Counted from the stretch's first letter, positions 8,050 through 18,068 are shown. The stretch is DNA of 64,000 nt from Ruegeria lacuscaerulensis ITI-1157 (GCA_000161775.1 GG704596.1:2297515-2361514), one strand, 5' to 3'. The notes: generated by a model from the letters alone, not told the origin. Numbers and translations are program-made.

Positions 8050-11000
8050 TTACTCTGCCGCTTTCAAGGGCGTGCCCGGCGGCGTTTCGTCCTGGCCCTC
8101 GGCAGCGGTCCCATCCGGGCGGTCCGGTTCGTCGGTCCAGATGATCTCGGTTGCCTGCATCTGGCGGGCGGTGCTGCCAATGGCCATGTCGCGGGCGATC
8201 TGGCTCGACTTGCCCGCGGTGACCCGCGCCAGAAGCCGGCCCAGCCAAACGGCGTAGGTTGTCACCCAAACCCGCAGCGCCAAGAACGAGGGCGTCACGA
8301 TCAGCGTCAGAACCGTGGCGATGCCCAGGCCGAACACCACCGCGGTAGCCAGCTGTTTCCACCACAGCGCAGTGGGGCTGTCGATGGAGTAGCCGCCATT
8401 GATGAAATCCAGCGACAGGCCGAACATCATCGGTGTCAGGCCGGCCATCGTGGTCAGCGTGGTCAGCAGAACCGGACGAATCCGCGCCTCGGCCGTACGC
8501 ACGATGGCGTCGATCCGGGGCATGTAGCGGCTGTATTCCTGGTAGGTGTCGATCAGAACGATGTTGTTGTTCACCACGATCCCCGCCAGCGCCACGATGC
8601 CCGTCCCGGTCATGATGATCGAGAACGGTTGTTGCATCACCATCATCCCGATCAGCACGCCGGTGGTGGACAGAACCACTGCCAGCAGCACCAGCACCGA
8701 GTTGTAGAACGAGTTGAACTGCGCCAGCAGGATCACGAACATCAGACCCAGCGCGGCGAGGAACGCGCTGGAGAGGAAGGCCTGGCTTTCGGCCTGATCT
8801 TCCTGGTCTCCGGTCCATTCCCAGGTGATCGTGTTGGCAAAGGGCTGAGTGTCTAGCCACTCGGTCAGTACCGCGATCCGTTCGTTCGGGTTGATCAGCG
8901 TCAGGCGGGCGTCGCCGTCATCGATGGCGGCCTGCACGTCCCGGAGGGTTTCGGCGCCGGTCAACTGAACCAAGGTATAGGCCGTACCATCGGCACCGTT
9001 GATCGTAGCCCCTGCAGGCTCCGAGCCTTCGGGAACAGCACGCACCACGGCCAACCGCTGTTCTCCGTCCGGTGTGGCGATCACCACCTTGCTCAGTCCG
9101 GATTCCACGTCGGCCTTGACGTCGTAATAGCGCTCTTGATCCACGCGGTTGATCTGGGCCAGCTTTGCCACCGGCTGGCGGGTGATGAAATTCGACAGGG
9201 GCACCAGCCCGTCCGAGGTGCGTACCTTGAGCGTATCCAACGTGGACAGGACCCGGTCCTGATCGGGCAGGCGCACGCGGATGTCGATTTCTTCATCCAC
9301 GCTTTCGGGGCGCATTTCGCCCAGCAGGATGCCCCGGGTCACCAACTGCACCATCGCGCCGACGGTGGCCACGTCGGCACCGAACCGTCCGGCCTTTGCC
9401 ACGTCGACGTCGATCTGCCAGTCGATGCCGGGCAGGGGCAGGGTGTCCTCGATCTTGATCAGGCCCGGGGTGTTTTCGAACATTTCACGCGCGGTCAGCG
9501 TGGCGTTGGTCAGGTCATCCCAATCGTCGCCCTTGATCCGCAGGTGCACGGGCTTGGCCGAGGCCGGACCCTGTTCCAGCGGCAGGATCTCGACGATGAA
9601 ACCCGGCAGCTTGGCCAGTTCGGCGTTCAACTGGTCGATCACGAAATCGCCGTCATACTCGGGCGCAACGGTGTGCTTTTCGAACAACCCGCCCAGGACG
9701 GGTTCCGACACGTTCGGGCGATCCTCCCACGGGATGATCTCGAACTGGACGCGGCCCACGGTATCGGCCGGAGCCTGCGCCCCGCCGTTGTTCTGGTTCA
9801 GGCCGCCCTCACCGGCGAACGAGAACACGTTGATCACCGCCGGGTGCTGGCTGATCACCTGTTCGGCCTCGTAGACCAGCGCGTCCTTTTCGGCCAGCGA
9901 CAGGTTGCCCCTCGCACGGACATAGGCGGTGGCCTGTTCCGGCTCGCTTTCGACGAAGAATTCGACGCCGCGGTTGTTCTGGCCGTACATGGTCATCACT
10001 GTCACCACGGCAAAGCCAACGGCGACAATTGACACCACCGGCATGATCGGATTGCCGACCAGGAACTTGATGACATAACCGAAGGCCGTGTGCTCTTTCG
10101 CGGTGTGCACGCGCTCATCCGGCTTGCGCTCGATCCGCGCGGCGCTCAGCGTGACCGAGCCGGCAAAGCCGCCCAGCAGCAACAGAGCCACGCCCAGCAG
10201 CAGCCCGCCCCGGGCGCCTTCGGGCAACAGGTAGGCGGGGTTCAGCAACTGCATCGCGCCCAGGAAGATCATATAGACCGCCGGCGGCACCATGATGGCA
10301 CGCACCCACCAGGGCGTCCGCGCACGCAGCCAGTTCGAGCTGCGGTCGAACACGCGGCTCAACCGGCCCGAGACGCCGCCCATCACCGGCAGGTAGATCA
10401 GCGCCACGATCAGCGAGGCCGACAGAACGAAGATCAGCGTGACCGGCAGCATCCCCATGAACTCGCCCGGAATGCCGGGCCAGAACAGCATGGGCAGAAA
10501 GGCGCACAGCGTCGTCGCAGTGGACGAGACGATGGGCCAGAACATCCGCTGCGCGGCCTCGACATAGGCGTGCATCGGGCCGACACCTTCGGCGATGCGC
10601 TTGTCGGCATATTCCACCACCACGATGGCGCCATCGACCAGCATCCCCACGGCCAAGATCAGGCCGAACATCACGATGTTCGAGATGCTGACACCCATGA
10701 TCGCCAGAAAGGCAAAGCACAACAGGAACGAGGTCGGAATCGCGAAGCCGACCAGCAGCGCCGCCCGCGTGCCCAGCGACCCGAGCACAACGATCATCAC
10801 CAGCGCGATGGCCGTCAGGACCGAGCCCTCCAACTGGCTGACCATCGATCCCACGATGCGGCTCTGGTCGTTCGACGTGCCGACATTCACCGCCGCCTGC
10901 AACTCGGGGGGCCACTTGGCTTCGGCCTTGGCGACGGTTTCCTTCACCTGGGCCACGGTGTCGATCAGGTTGAAGCCCTTGCGCTTGACCACCTGCAGCG

Positions 11001-11838
11001 CCACGGTCGGTTCGCCGTTGAACCGGGCGGTGCCCTCGCGGTCTTCGAACGTGTAGTTGATCTCGGCCAGTTCGCCCAGCGTCACGACCCGGTCGCCATT
11101 GACCTTGATCGGCAGGCCATAGACGTCTTCGGGCGTCTTGAACGACGAAGGGATTTTTACCGAAAACGCGCCTTGTTCGGTTTCGACCTCGCCGGCGGCG
11201 ATCAGCTGGTTGTTGTTCTGTACCACGTTGATCAGTTCGGCCGCGGTGACGTTGTACGCCTCGAGCCGCAGCGGATCGATGATCACTTCCAGCATCTCGT
11301 CGCGGTTGCCCGCGATCCCGGCCTCGAGCACGGAATCCAGCGCTTCGAGGTCATCCTGCAGATCCTTGGCGATGCGTGCCATGGTGCGTTCGGGCACCGC
11401 GCCCGACAGGTTCACGATGACGATCGGGAACTCCGAGAAGTTGATCTCGGTCAGCGTGTATTGCTCGGCGCCTTCGGGGAACTTGGCCTGAGCGCTGTTC
11501 ATCGCGTCGCGCACGTCGGCGGTGATGGCGGTCTTGTCCCAGCCAAAGTCGAATTCGAGCGCGATCCCGGCATAGCCTTCGGCGGCGGTGGCGGTCATTT
11601 CCTTCAGACCGTCCAGATCCGCAAGCTCGGTTTCCATCGGCTTGATCAGCAGGTTTTCACTGTCCTCGGCCGAGATGCCGGGAAACTGCACCGACACGAA
11701 CAGGGCTGGGATTTCGATGTCCGGCTCGCCCTCTTTGGGCAGACCGACATAGGCATAGCCGCCGATGATCAGAGAGATGGCGATGAACGCCAGAACCATG
11801 CGGGCCCGATCAGCGGCCCAGGAGACGATTCCGGTCAT
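8050..11838 (-). CDS. RND family efflux permease
   Basis: This is a 1262-residue inner-membrane proton/substrate antiporter of the HAE/AcrB-like RND superfamily. It shows the N-terminal helix (VLAFIAISLIIGGYAYVGLPKEGEPDI), the porter start PALFVSVQFPG, and the helix-4 motif GMLVDGAIVVVEYADKR. The second half repeats this as ALAGIVVNNNIVLIDTY. It is about 200 residues longer than AcrB: an insert with two extra hydrophobic segments lies between the two halves (about residues 495-580), and a polar tail of about 70 residues follows the last helix. The gene overlaps the adaptor gene by four bases (ATGA). No outer-membrane factor gene is adjacent. The substrate is unknown. Confidence 0.93.
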   Translation of the reverse strand: MTGIVSWAADRARMVLAFIAISLIIGGYAYVGLPKEGEPDIEIPALFVSVQFPGISAEDSENLLIKPMETELADLDGLKEMTATAAEGYAGIALEFDFGWDKTAITADVRDAMNSAQAKFPEGAEQYTLTEINFSEFPIVIVNLSGAVPERTMARIAKDLQDDLEALDSVLEAGIAGNRDEMLEVIIDPLRLEAYNVTAAELINVVQNNNQLIAAGEVETEQGAFSVKIPSSFKTPEDVYGLPIKVNGDRVVTLGELAEINYTFEDREGTARFNGEPTVALQVVKRKGFNLIDTVAQVKETVAKAEAKWPPELQAAVNVGTSNDQSRIVGSMVSQLEGSVLTAIALVMIVVLGSLGTRAALLVGFAIPTSFLLCFAFLAIMGVSISNIVMFGLILAVGMLVDGAIVVVEYADKRIAEGVGPMHAYVEAAQRMFWPIVSSTATTLCAFLPMLFWPGIPGEFMGMLPVTLIFVLSASLIVALIYLPVMGGVSGRLSRVFDRSSNWLRARTPWWVRAIMVPPAVYMIFLGAMQLLNPAYLLPEGARGGLLLGVALLLLGGFAGSVTLSAARIERKPDERVHTAKEHTAFGYVIKFLVGNPIMPVVSIVAVGFAVVTVMTMYGQNNRGVEFFVESEPEQATAYVRARGNLSLAEKDALVYEAEQVISQHPAVINVFSFAGEGGLNQNNGGAQAPADTVGRVQFEIIPWEDRPNVSEPVLGGLFEKHTVAPEYDGDFVIDQLNAELAKLPGFIVEILPLEQGPASAKPVHLRIKGDDWDDLTNATLTAREMFENTPGLIKIEDTLPLPGIDWQIDVDVAKAGRFGADVATVGAMVQLVTRGILLGEMRPESVDEEIDIRVRLPDQDRVLSTLDTLKVRTSDGLVPLSNFITRQPVAKLAQINRVDQERYYDVKADVESGLSKVVIATPDGEQRLAVVRAVPEGSEPAGATINGADGTAYTLVQLTGAETLRDVQAAIDDGDARLTLINPNERIAVLTEWLDTQPFANTITWEWTGDQEDQAESQAFLSSAFLAALGLMFVILLAQFNSFYNSVLVLLAVVLSTTGVLIGMMVMQQPFSIIMTGTGIVALAGIVVNNNIVLIDTYQEYSRYMPRIDAIVRTAEARIRPVLLTTLTTMAGLTPMMFGLSLDFINGGYSIDSPTALWWKQLATAVVFGLGIATVLTLIVTPSFLALRVWVTTYAVWLGRLLARVTAGKSSQIARDMAIGSTARQMQATEIIWTDEPDRPDGTAAEGQDETPPGTPLKAAE

Positions 11839-13061
11839 TGCGACGCATCCCGATAGGTCGGCTCGACGGCCACGCCCGCGGTCACGAATTCCTGGCCGAC
11901 CACGATGACGTCGGCGGTTTCAGGCAGTCCGCCCACCCAGACCCCGTCGGCGCTGTCGCGCAGCAGGCGAACGGGAGCGAAATCAACGATGTTGCCGGTG
12001 CCGACGATGCGCACGCCCAACTGACCGTCGTTGTTCAGTGTCAAGGCCGATTGCGGCAGAAGATGTGCCTTGGACCCTTCGGCCCCGATCTGGATGCTGA
12101 CGGTCTGGCCGTCGCGGATCAGCAGTTCGGGGTTGGGCACGGTGATTTCCACCTCGAAGGTGCGGGTCGTCTCGTCGGCGGACCGGCTGAGGAAGGTCAC
12201 GCGGCCCTCGACCTGCAAGCCGGTGACCAGCTGTGCCTGGGCCGCGGCGCCGACCATGATGCGGTTGACCGCGGTTTCAGGAACGTAGCCGACCAGTTTG
12301 ATCGGATCCAGCTGCAGGATCGTCGCGCACAACGCGCCCGGCTGCATCAGGCTGCCCAACTCGGCCGCATCGCTTTCCAGCAGGCCCCGGAACGGCGCCT
12401 TGATCGTCAGGCGGTCCACCTCAAGCTGGGCGGCGTCCACTGCGGCTTCGGCAGCCTCGATGCTGGCCTGGGTCGATTTCAGTTGGGCTTCGGCCGATTT
12501 TACCCCGGCCTGGGCCGCCGCCATTGCGGCTTCGGCGGAAATCTTGCGGGTTTCCGAGCCAAAGCCGGTCTCGGACAGCTTTCGGGCGGCGCGCAGGTTG
12601 ATTTCGGCCTCCAAGACACGGGCATGGGCCTCTTCCAGGCGGGCCTCGGCCTCGGGGATGCGGCTTTGCGCCTCGGCCAATGCAGCCTTGGCCTGTTCCA
12701 GCTGCGCCGGGCGCGGGCCGGGGTCAAGCCGGCACAAAACGTCGCCGGTTTCGACGAAGGCGCCCTTGCGCAACGGTTCCGAGATCACGGTCGATGTGGT
12801 TTCGGCCAGGACCTGCACCTGACGGTTGGCCTTGGTCTGGCCACGCAGCAGAACCGCGCTGTCGATCTCGCGGGCGGTGGACCGCAGAGCTACGACACGG
12901 ACGGCGCTGGTCGGGGCGGTATCGGCGGCCTCGGCCGGGGCCTCGGTCTGCGAAGCCTGGTCCTCGCGGCCGGCAAAGGCAAACAGGGCATCGCGTTCGA
13001 ATACCAGAAAATACAACGCTACTATGACCAGAACGGCGTTGATCAGTGATATCAACCGCAT
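11835..13061 (-). CDS. RND efflux periplasmic adaptor (membrane fusion protein)
   Basis: This is a 408-residue adaptor that links the permease to an outer-membrane channel. It has an N-terminal membrane anchor or signal (LISLINAVLVIVALYFLVF), a lipoyl-like half (VQVLAETTSTVISEPLRKGAFVETGD), and a long alpha-helical hairpin rich in Ala/Glu/Gln (about residues 120-215). The second lipoyl half (IKAPFRGLL) and the beta-barrel follow. The ATG at 13061 is chosen because AAGGAGA lies about eight bases upstream; the frame stays open beyond it but shows nothing related. It is the first gene of the two-gene efflux operon and overlaps the permease start. Confidence 0.92.
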   Translation of the reverse strand: MRLISLINAVLVIVALYFLVFERDALFAFAGREDQASQTEAPAEAADTAPTSAVRVVALRSTAREIDSAVLLRGQTKANRQVQVLAETTSTVISEPLRKGAFVETGDVLCRLDPGPRPAQLEQAKAALAEAQSRIPEAEARLEEAHARVLEAEINLRAARKLSETGFGSETRKISAEAAMAAAQAGVKSAEAQLKSTQASIEAAEAAVDAAQLEVDRLTIKAPFRGLLESDAAELGSLMQPGALCATILQLDPIKLVGYVPETAVNRIMVGAAAQAQLVTGLQVEGRVTFLSRSADETTRTFEVEITVPNPELLIRDGQTVSIQIGAEGSKAHLLPQSALTLNNDGQLGVRIVGTGNIVDFAPVRLLRDSADGVWVGGLPETADVIVVGQEFVTAGVAVEPTYRDASQ

Positions 13062-13143
13062 GCCGTGTCTCTCCTTGAAATAGGGGCCCGAATTCCACAA
13101 ACCTGTGGGAAGAGATGGGGCGGGTTGGACGACTTGTCCATGC

Positions 13144-13164
13144 TGAACTGAATAGTTCGGTTCA
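13144..13164. promoter_or_regulatory. 21-bp dyad operator overlapping the RND promoter
   Basis: An imperfect palindrome reads TGAAC-x-GAA-xxx-TTC-x-GTTCA, with 16 of 21 positions symmetric. It covers the -10 box of the candidate promoter of the efflux operon. Size and position fit a TetR/AcrR-type repressor site, but no TetR gene lies in this window. Confidence 0.6.
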
Positions 13165-13177
13165 ATTTCTTTCGCAA
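13149..13177 (-). promoter_or_regulatory. Candidate sigma-70 promoter of the RND efflux operon
   Basis: On the minus strand TTGCGA and TATTCA are spaced by 17 bases, about 88 bases upstream of the adaptor ATG. The -10 box lies inside the dyad at 13144-13164, so a bound repressor would block RNA polymerase. Confidence 0.5.
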
Positions 13178-13283
13178 GAGTGGAGGCAAGCGGCGCATTT
13201 GTGCGTTTGTGGCACTTGGCTTGATGGTGGCGGCGGGGTATGACATGTCGCCAGACAGATGACCAAAGTGCCTGGGGGCAGGA

Positions 13284-13955
13284 ATGAGCGACACCGACAG
13301 TTTCATTGATGAGGTCACCGAAGAGGTGCGCCGCGACAGGCTCTACATGCTTTTGCGCCGGTGGGGCTGGGTCGGCGTGGCCCTTGTGGTGCTGATCGTG
13401 GGTGGCGCAGCCTTCAACGAATACCGCAAGGCGCGCAGCGCCAGCCAGGCGCAGGAATTGGGCGATGCAATCCTTGCGGCCATGGCCAACAACGATCCAT
13501 CTGAACGTGCGGCGGCTTTGCAGGCCGTATCCGCGCATACGGCGGGCGGAGACGCCGTTGTGGGCTTTCTTCTGTCGGGTGCCTTGACCGAAGCGGGCTC
13601 GATACCGGAAGCTGTCGAGCGGCTCAACGCGATCGCCGCGCAGGGTGATCTGCCGGAAATCTACCGGGCCATCGCCAGCTTCAAGTCGCTGTTGTTGCAG
13701 GCGGATACCCTGCCGGCGGCGGATCGGCGTCAGCAGTTCGAGGCCTTGGCTGCGGCGGGTGCTCCGTTGCGCCTGCTGGCCGAGGAGCAGTTGGCACTGA
13801 TTGATGTGGCCGAAGGAGACACCCAAGCCGCGCTCGATCGTTTGCAGGCTTTGCGGCAGGATGCCGAGGCCGGGATCGAGATCAGGCAGCGCGCGGGGCA
13901 ACTGATCGTCGCGTTGGGCGGAACACCAGATCCGATCGTGGCCCAGCAGGGTTGA
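13284..13955 (+). CDS. YfgM-like tetratricopeptide protein (SecYEG/BamB-linked)
   Basis: This 223-residue protein has a charged cytoplasmic N-terminus, one transmembrane helix (WGWVGVALVVLIVGGAAF, about residues 32-49) and a periplasmic helical domain of TPR-like repeats. This matches the YfgM/TPR_21 family, an ancillary subunit of the Sec translocon that contacts periplasmic chaperones in E. coli. Position supports it, since bamB and der follow directly in the same order as E. coli yfgM-bamB-der. The function in alphaproteobacteria is inferred. Confidence 0.82.
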   Translation: MSDTDSFIDEVTEEVRRDRLYMLLRRWGWVGVALVVLIVGGAAFNEYRKARSASQAQELGDAILAAMANNDPSERAAALQAVSAHTAGGDAVVGFLLSGALTEAGSIPEAVERLNAIAAQGDLPEIYRAIASFKSLLLQADTLPAADRRQQFEALAAAGAPLRLLAEEQLALIDVAEGDTQAALDRLQALRQDAEAGIEIRQRAGQLIVALGGTPDPIVAQQG

Positions 13956-14002
13956 GGCGCGACAGCCAGCACGCAATGCAAGACAGGCGAGTACCGAATT
14001 CC

Positions 14003-15325
14003 ATGTCAAAACCACTTATCTCCCGCGTTGGCTTGACGGTTGCGGCGCTCGCCCTGACTGCTCTGAGCGCCTGTGAAGAGCCCGAGATCATCCTGCCCGG
14101 AGAACGCGAAGACATCCGTCCTGCCGAGGATCTTGAAACCGTCCAGCGCGCCGGAGCTAAACCCATCAGCCTGCCGGCGGCCCAACGCAATGCGACTTGG
14201 TCGCAAAGCCCGGGCACACAGTCTTTCCGCACGACCAATGCCGCGTTGAGCCCAGCGCCGCAACGCGTTTGGTCCGCCGATATCGGCAGCGGCGACGGCC
14301 GCAAGCAGCGCATCACGGCGGATCCGGTTGTGGCTGGCGGGCTGATATTCACTCTGGATTCGGGTGCGACCGTTTCGGCCGTGTCTCCGCAAGGGCAAGT
14401 GGTCTGGAGTACCAACCTCGTGCCGTCGAATGAGCGCGAGGACCAGGCCACCGGCGGGGGGATCGCCTATTCCGACAATGTCTTGTACGTCTCGTCCGGC
14501 TTTGGGCGACTGACCGCGCTGGACGCGCGCACCGGTGCGGTCCGCTGGCAGCAGCGCTTGGACGCCACAGGCAGTGGGGCGCCTCTGGTTTCGGGTGGAT
14601 TGCTCTACCTTGTGGCCGGGGACCAGACGGGTTGGGCCGTTGATGCGAAGGACGGGCGTGTACTTTGGCAGATCGAGGGAATTCCCAGTGTCGGTAACGT
14701 TCTGGGGGCGCCGGCGCCGGTGTTGGCCTCGGAGTTCGTGGTCTTTGCCTTCGGCTCGGGTGACATCACCGCCGCCTTCCGCAAGGGCGGGATCCGCCGT
14801 TGGAGTTCGTCGGTCGCGGGCGGTCGTCGCGGCCGCGCGGCTGCTCAGATCGTGGATGTAACCGGTGGTCCCATCGTTTCGGGCAGCACGATCTACATCG
14901 GCAACCACTCCGGGCGAACCGTCGCGCTGGAGGCCAGTTCCGGCGAGCGGATATGGACTGCCTTCGAAGGCGCGGTCGATACCGTCTGGCCCGTCGGCAA
15001 CAGTGTTTTTCTGATCAGTGACCGCAGCCAGTTGGTGCGGTTGGACGCCGCTGACGGTTCGGTGGTCTGGGCCATTGATCTTCCGGGCTACGTCAAGGAC
15101 AAACCCGGCAAGCGCGGACCCATCTATGCCCATTACGGCCCGATCATGGCCGGCGGTCGGATCGTTGTCGCCTCGAATGACGGGTATCTGCGGTTCTTCA
15201 ACCCGGTGGACGGTGCCCTGGTGCACCAGGTCGAGGTGCCCGGCGGCGCCACCACGACCCCGGTCGTGGCCGGTCAGACCCTTTATGTAGTTTCGACCAA
15301 AGGCGAACTGCACGCTTTCCGTTGA
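14003..15325 (+). CDS. bamB: Outer membrane protein assembly factor BamB
   Basis: This is a 440-residue lipoprotein with PQQ-like beta-propeller repeats. The signal peptide ends in the lipobox LSAC (about residues 21-24). Propeller blades are seen as repeated motifs such as LTALDARTGAVRWQQ, GWAVDAKDGRVLW, TVALEASSGERIW and LVRLDAADGSVVW. BamB is an outer-membrane lipoprotein of the BAM complex that helps insert beta-barrel proteins. The start at 14003 gives a normal lipoprotein signal; longer starts would bury it. The gene sits between the YfgM-like gene and der. Confidence 0.93.
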   Translation: MSKPLISRVGLTVAALALTALSACEEPEIILPGEREDIRPAEDLETVQRAGAKPISLPAAQRNATWSQSPGTQSFRTTNAALSPAPQRVWSADIGSGDGRKQRITADPVVAGGLIFTLDSGATVSAVSPQGQVVWSTNLVPSNEREDQATGGGIAYSDNVLYVSSGFGRLTALDARTGAVRWQQRLDATGSGAPLVSGGLLYLVAGDQTGWAVDAKDGRVLWQIEGIPSVGNVLGAPAPVLASEFVVFAFGSGDITAAFRKGGIRRWSSSVAGGRRGRAAAQIVDVTGGPIVSGSTIYIGNHSGRTVALEASSGERIWTAFEGAVDTVWPVGNSVFLISDRSQLVRLDAADGSVVWAIDLPGYVKDKPGKRGPIYAHYGPIMAGGRIVVASNDGYLRFFNPVDGALVHQVEVPGGATTTPVVAGQTLYVVSTKGELHAFR

Positions 15326-15373
15326 CGGCAAGATGCGCTAAAGGGCGCGTCTGAGTCTTGAAAGTTGAGTATC

Positions 15374-16828
15374 ATGTCTTTGACCCTCGCCATCGTGGGG
15401 CGCCCGAATGTGGGCAAATCCACCCTGTTCAACCGCCTTGTGGGCAAGCGCCTTGCGCTGGTCGATGACCAGCCCGGCGTCACCCGTGACCTGCGCGAGG
15501 GCGAGGGGCGGCTGGGCGACCTGCGCTTTACAGTGATCGACACCGCGGGGCTGGAGGACGCCACCGACGACAGCCTGCAGGGCCGGATGCGGCGCCTGAC
15601 CGAACGCGCGGTGGATATGGCCGATGTCTGCCTGTTCATGATCGACGCGCGCACTGGCGTCACCCCCACCGACGAGCTGTTCGCCGAGATCCTGCGCAAA
15701 CGCTCCAAGCATGTGATCCTGGCGGCGAACAAGGCCGAGGGCGCGGCGGCCGATGCCGGCGTGCTCGAGGCCTATGGCCTGGGACTGGGAGAGCCGATCC
15801 GTTTGTCGGGTGAACACGGCGAGGGCATGACCGACCTGTATGCCGCGCTGATGCCTCTGGCCGACGCGATGGAAGAAAAGCAGGCCGAGGAAACCCCCGA
15901 AACCGACGTCGATCTGGATGAGGCCGGAGAAACCGAGGGCGAGCCCCCTGCGATCACTGCCGACAAGCCTTTGCAAGTGGCCGTGGTCGGCCGCCCCAAT
16001 GCGGGCAAGTCCACGCTGATCAACAAGATTCTGGGCGAAGACCGCCTGCTGACCGGCCCCGAGGCGGGGATCACCCGCGATGCCATCAGCCTGCGCATCG
16101 ACTGGAACGGCACGCCCATGCGAATCTTTGACACCGCCGGCATGCGCAAGAAGGCCAAGGTGCAGGATAAGCTGGAAAAGCTGTCCGTCTCAGACGGGCT
16201 GCGCGCCGTCAAATTCGCCGAGGTCGTCGTGGTGCTGCTGGATGCCGCGATACCCTTCGAACAGCAGGACTTGCGCATCGCGGATCTGGCTGAGCGCGAA
16301 GGGCGCGCCGTGGTTGTTGCCGTCAACAAATGGGACGTCGAAGAGCACAAGCAGGAAAAGCTGCGCGACCTCAAGGAATCCTTCGAGCGCCTGCTGCCGC
16401 AACTGCGCGGCGCACCGCTGGTGACGGTCTCGGCCAAGACCGGGCGCGGGCTGGACCGGCTGCACGAGGCGATCCTGCGTGCCCACGACGTTTGGAACCG
16501 GCGCATTCCGACCGCGGCGCTGAACCGCTGGCTGACGGCCATGGTGGAACAGCATCCGCCGCCAGCCCCGCAAGGCCGCCGGATCAAGCTGCGCTACATG
16601 ACGCAGGCCAAGACCCGGCCGCCGGGTTTCGTGGTCATGTGCTCGCATCCCGACAAGATGCCGGCCAGCTATACCCGGTACCTGGTCAACGGGCTGCGCG
16701 ACGATTTCGACATGCCCGGCACCCCGATCCGGCTGACGTTGCGCGGGCAGGGGGACAAGAACCCCTACAAGGGCCGCCGCAAGAAAAACGCGGGCGCGCT
16801 GGCCAAACATCTCAAGGGCAGGGCGTAA
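15374..16828 (+). CDS. der: Ribosome biogenesis GTPase Der (EngA)
   Basis: This 484-residue protein has two tandem GTPase domains and a C-terminal KH-like domain. The first P-loop is GRPNVGKST (about residues 9-17) with DTAGLED as the G3 motif; the second is GRPNAGKST near residue 205 with [12 protein letters not shown] and NKWD. An acidic linker rich in Glu/Asp joins the two, and the C-terminus is basic ([18 protein letters not shown]). Der assists 50S subunit assembly. The ATG at 15374 is used. Length and all motifs are normal. Confidence 0.96.
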   Translation: MSLTLAIVGRPNVGKSTLFNRLVGKRLALVDDQPGVTRDLREGEGRLGDLRFTVIDTAGLEDATDDSLQGRMRRLTERAVDMADVCLFMIDARTGVTPTDELFAEILRKRSKHVILAANKAEGAAADAGVLEAYGLGLGEPIRLSGEHGEGMTDLYAALMPLADAMEEKQAEETPETDVDLDEAGETEGEPPAITADKPLQVAVVGRPNAGKSTLINKILGEDRLLTGPEAGITRDAISLRIDWNGTPMRIFDTAGMRKKAKVQDKLEKLSVSDGLRAVKFAEVVVVLLDAAIPFEQQDLRIADLAEREGRAVVVAVNKWDVEEHKQEKLRDLKESFERLLPQLRGAPLVTVSAKTGRGLDRLHEAILRAHDVWNRRIPTAALNRWLTAMVEQHPPPAPQGRRIKLRYMTQAKTRPPGFVVMCSHPDKMPASYTRYLVNGLRDDFDMPGTPIRLTLRGQGDKNPYKGRRKKNAGALAKHLKGRA

Positions 16829-16853
16829 CCGCGTAAAATTCATGCATTTTCGG

Positions 16854-16878
16854 GCGTGGGGCGTGACAGACCCCACGC
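16854..16878 (+). terminator. Hairpin downstream of der
   Basis: A perfect 8-bp stem (GCGTGGGG / CCCCACGC) with a 9-base loop lies 26 bases after the der stop. There is no T-run, so termination here is uncertain. Confidence 0.4.
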
Positions 16879-16991
16879 ATCGCGCTAGCATTTGCCGGCG
16901 CGCACCAATTTCGCGCGCGGCTTGTGCGCGGGATCCGCGTGCTTGTTTTCGAAAGGACTATTGAACCGGACCATCGTGGGGAGCGGGCTGG

Positions 16992-17978
16992 ATGGACCTG
17001 AGAGAATACACAAGGCAATATGCGGTGCAGGACAATCGGCTGGCTGCGCTGAGCTATTTTGGAACCTTCGCCGTCTATTTTGCGTCGCTGACGCTGGCGA
17101 TCGCCCATGTCGACCGCTGGTACATCCTGATCCCGGCCGGGGTGGTCTTCGCGTTTTCCGCCGTGCGGCTTTACGTGCTGCAGCACGACTGCGGGCATCA
17201 TTCGCTGTTTGAAACCCGGCAGCAGAATGAATGGGCGGGCCATGTTCTGTCGCCCTTCACCTTCGCGCCGTTCGAGGTGATGAAGCAGAACCACAATCTG
17301 CACCACGCGGGCATCGGCAACCTGGAACACCGCGAAACCGGCGAGATCCACACGATGACCCTGCGCGAATGGAACGCGGCAGACTGGAAGACGCGGCTGT
17401 TCTATCGCCTGTACCGCAACCCGTTCATCCTGGTGCCGGTAGGGGCGTTGTTCACCTATTTCATCCGCTACCGCTGGCCCAAGAACACGATGCGGTTCGG
17501 GGTGCGCGGCGTGCTGTTGCACAACCTCTCGATCGTGGTTTTCCTGGGGCTGCTCTACTGGATCGCCGGGCTGACCGGCATTCTGGTCTGGCTTGTGTTT
17601 TCACTGCTGGGCGGGATGCTGGGCGTGTTTCTGGTGTATCTGCAGCACAATTTCGAGGACACCTACTGGGACCGCCGCCCGGGCCTGGATCCGCAGCTTG
17701 CAGCACTGCAGGGGTCGTCGGCGCTGGACTTCGGTTGGTGGTTCGACATGGCGGTGGCCTGCATCACCTTGCATGACATCCACCACTTCAATGCGCGCAT
17801 CCCGTCCTATCGGTTGCGGGCCTGCCACTACAACCTGCCGGCGGAATACACGCCGCGCCGGATCAAGTTCCCCGAGGCCGTGGCCGCGCTGAACCTGAAA
17901 CTCTGGGACGAGGACGCGAAGCGTTTGGTTCCCTTCCCCAAAAAGAACAACTCGGGCAGCTTCGCGCCCGTCAATTGA
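16992..17978 (+). CDS. Membrane fatty acid desaturase
   Basis: This is a 328-residue integral membrane di-iron desaturase with the three histidine boxes of the family: HDCGHH (about residues 68-73), NHNLHH (about 100-105) and DIHHFN (about 260). Several hydrophobic segments separate the boxes. Such enzymes introduce double bonds into fatty acyl chains of membrane lipids, or hydroxylate or desaturate related lipids; the exact substrate is not readable. GGGGAG precedes the ATG. It stands alone between der and the helix-hairpin-helix gene. Confidence 0.9.
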   Translation: MDLREYTRQYAVQDNRLAALSYFGTFAVYFASLTLAIAHVDRWYILIPAGVVFAFSAVRLYVLQHDCGHHSLFETRQQNEWAGHVLSPFTFAPFEVMKQNHNLHHAGIGNLEHRETGEIHTMTLREWNAADWKTRLFYRLYRNPFILVPVGALFTYFIRYRWPKNTMRFGVRGVLLHNLSIVVFLGLLYWIAGLTGILVWLVFSLLGGMLGVFLVYLQHNFEDTYWDRRPGLDPQLAALQGSSALDFGWWFDMAVACITLHDIHHFNARIPSYRLRACHYNLPAEYTPRRIKFPEAVAALNLKLWDEDAKRLVPFPKKNNSGSFAPVN

Positions 17979-18068
17979 TATTCGAGCCGCAGATGCCATG
18001 CGTCTGGGGCGGTGAATGGCTTGGCGCGCGGACTGGATCGCTGCCCGCGAACTTGAAAGGAAATTTGA

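Noticed and set aside
10090-11856. A 588-codon + strand open frame over the RND permease
   Set aside because: The His/Arg/Gln-rich shadow of a real gene in a GC-rich genome.
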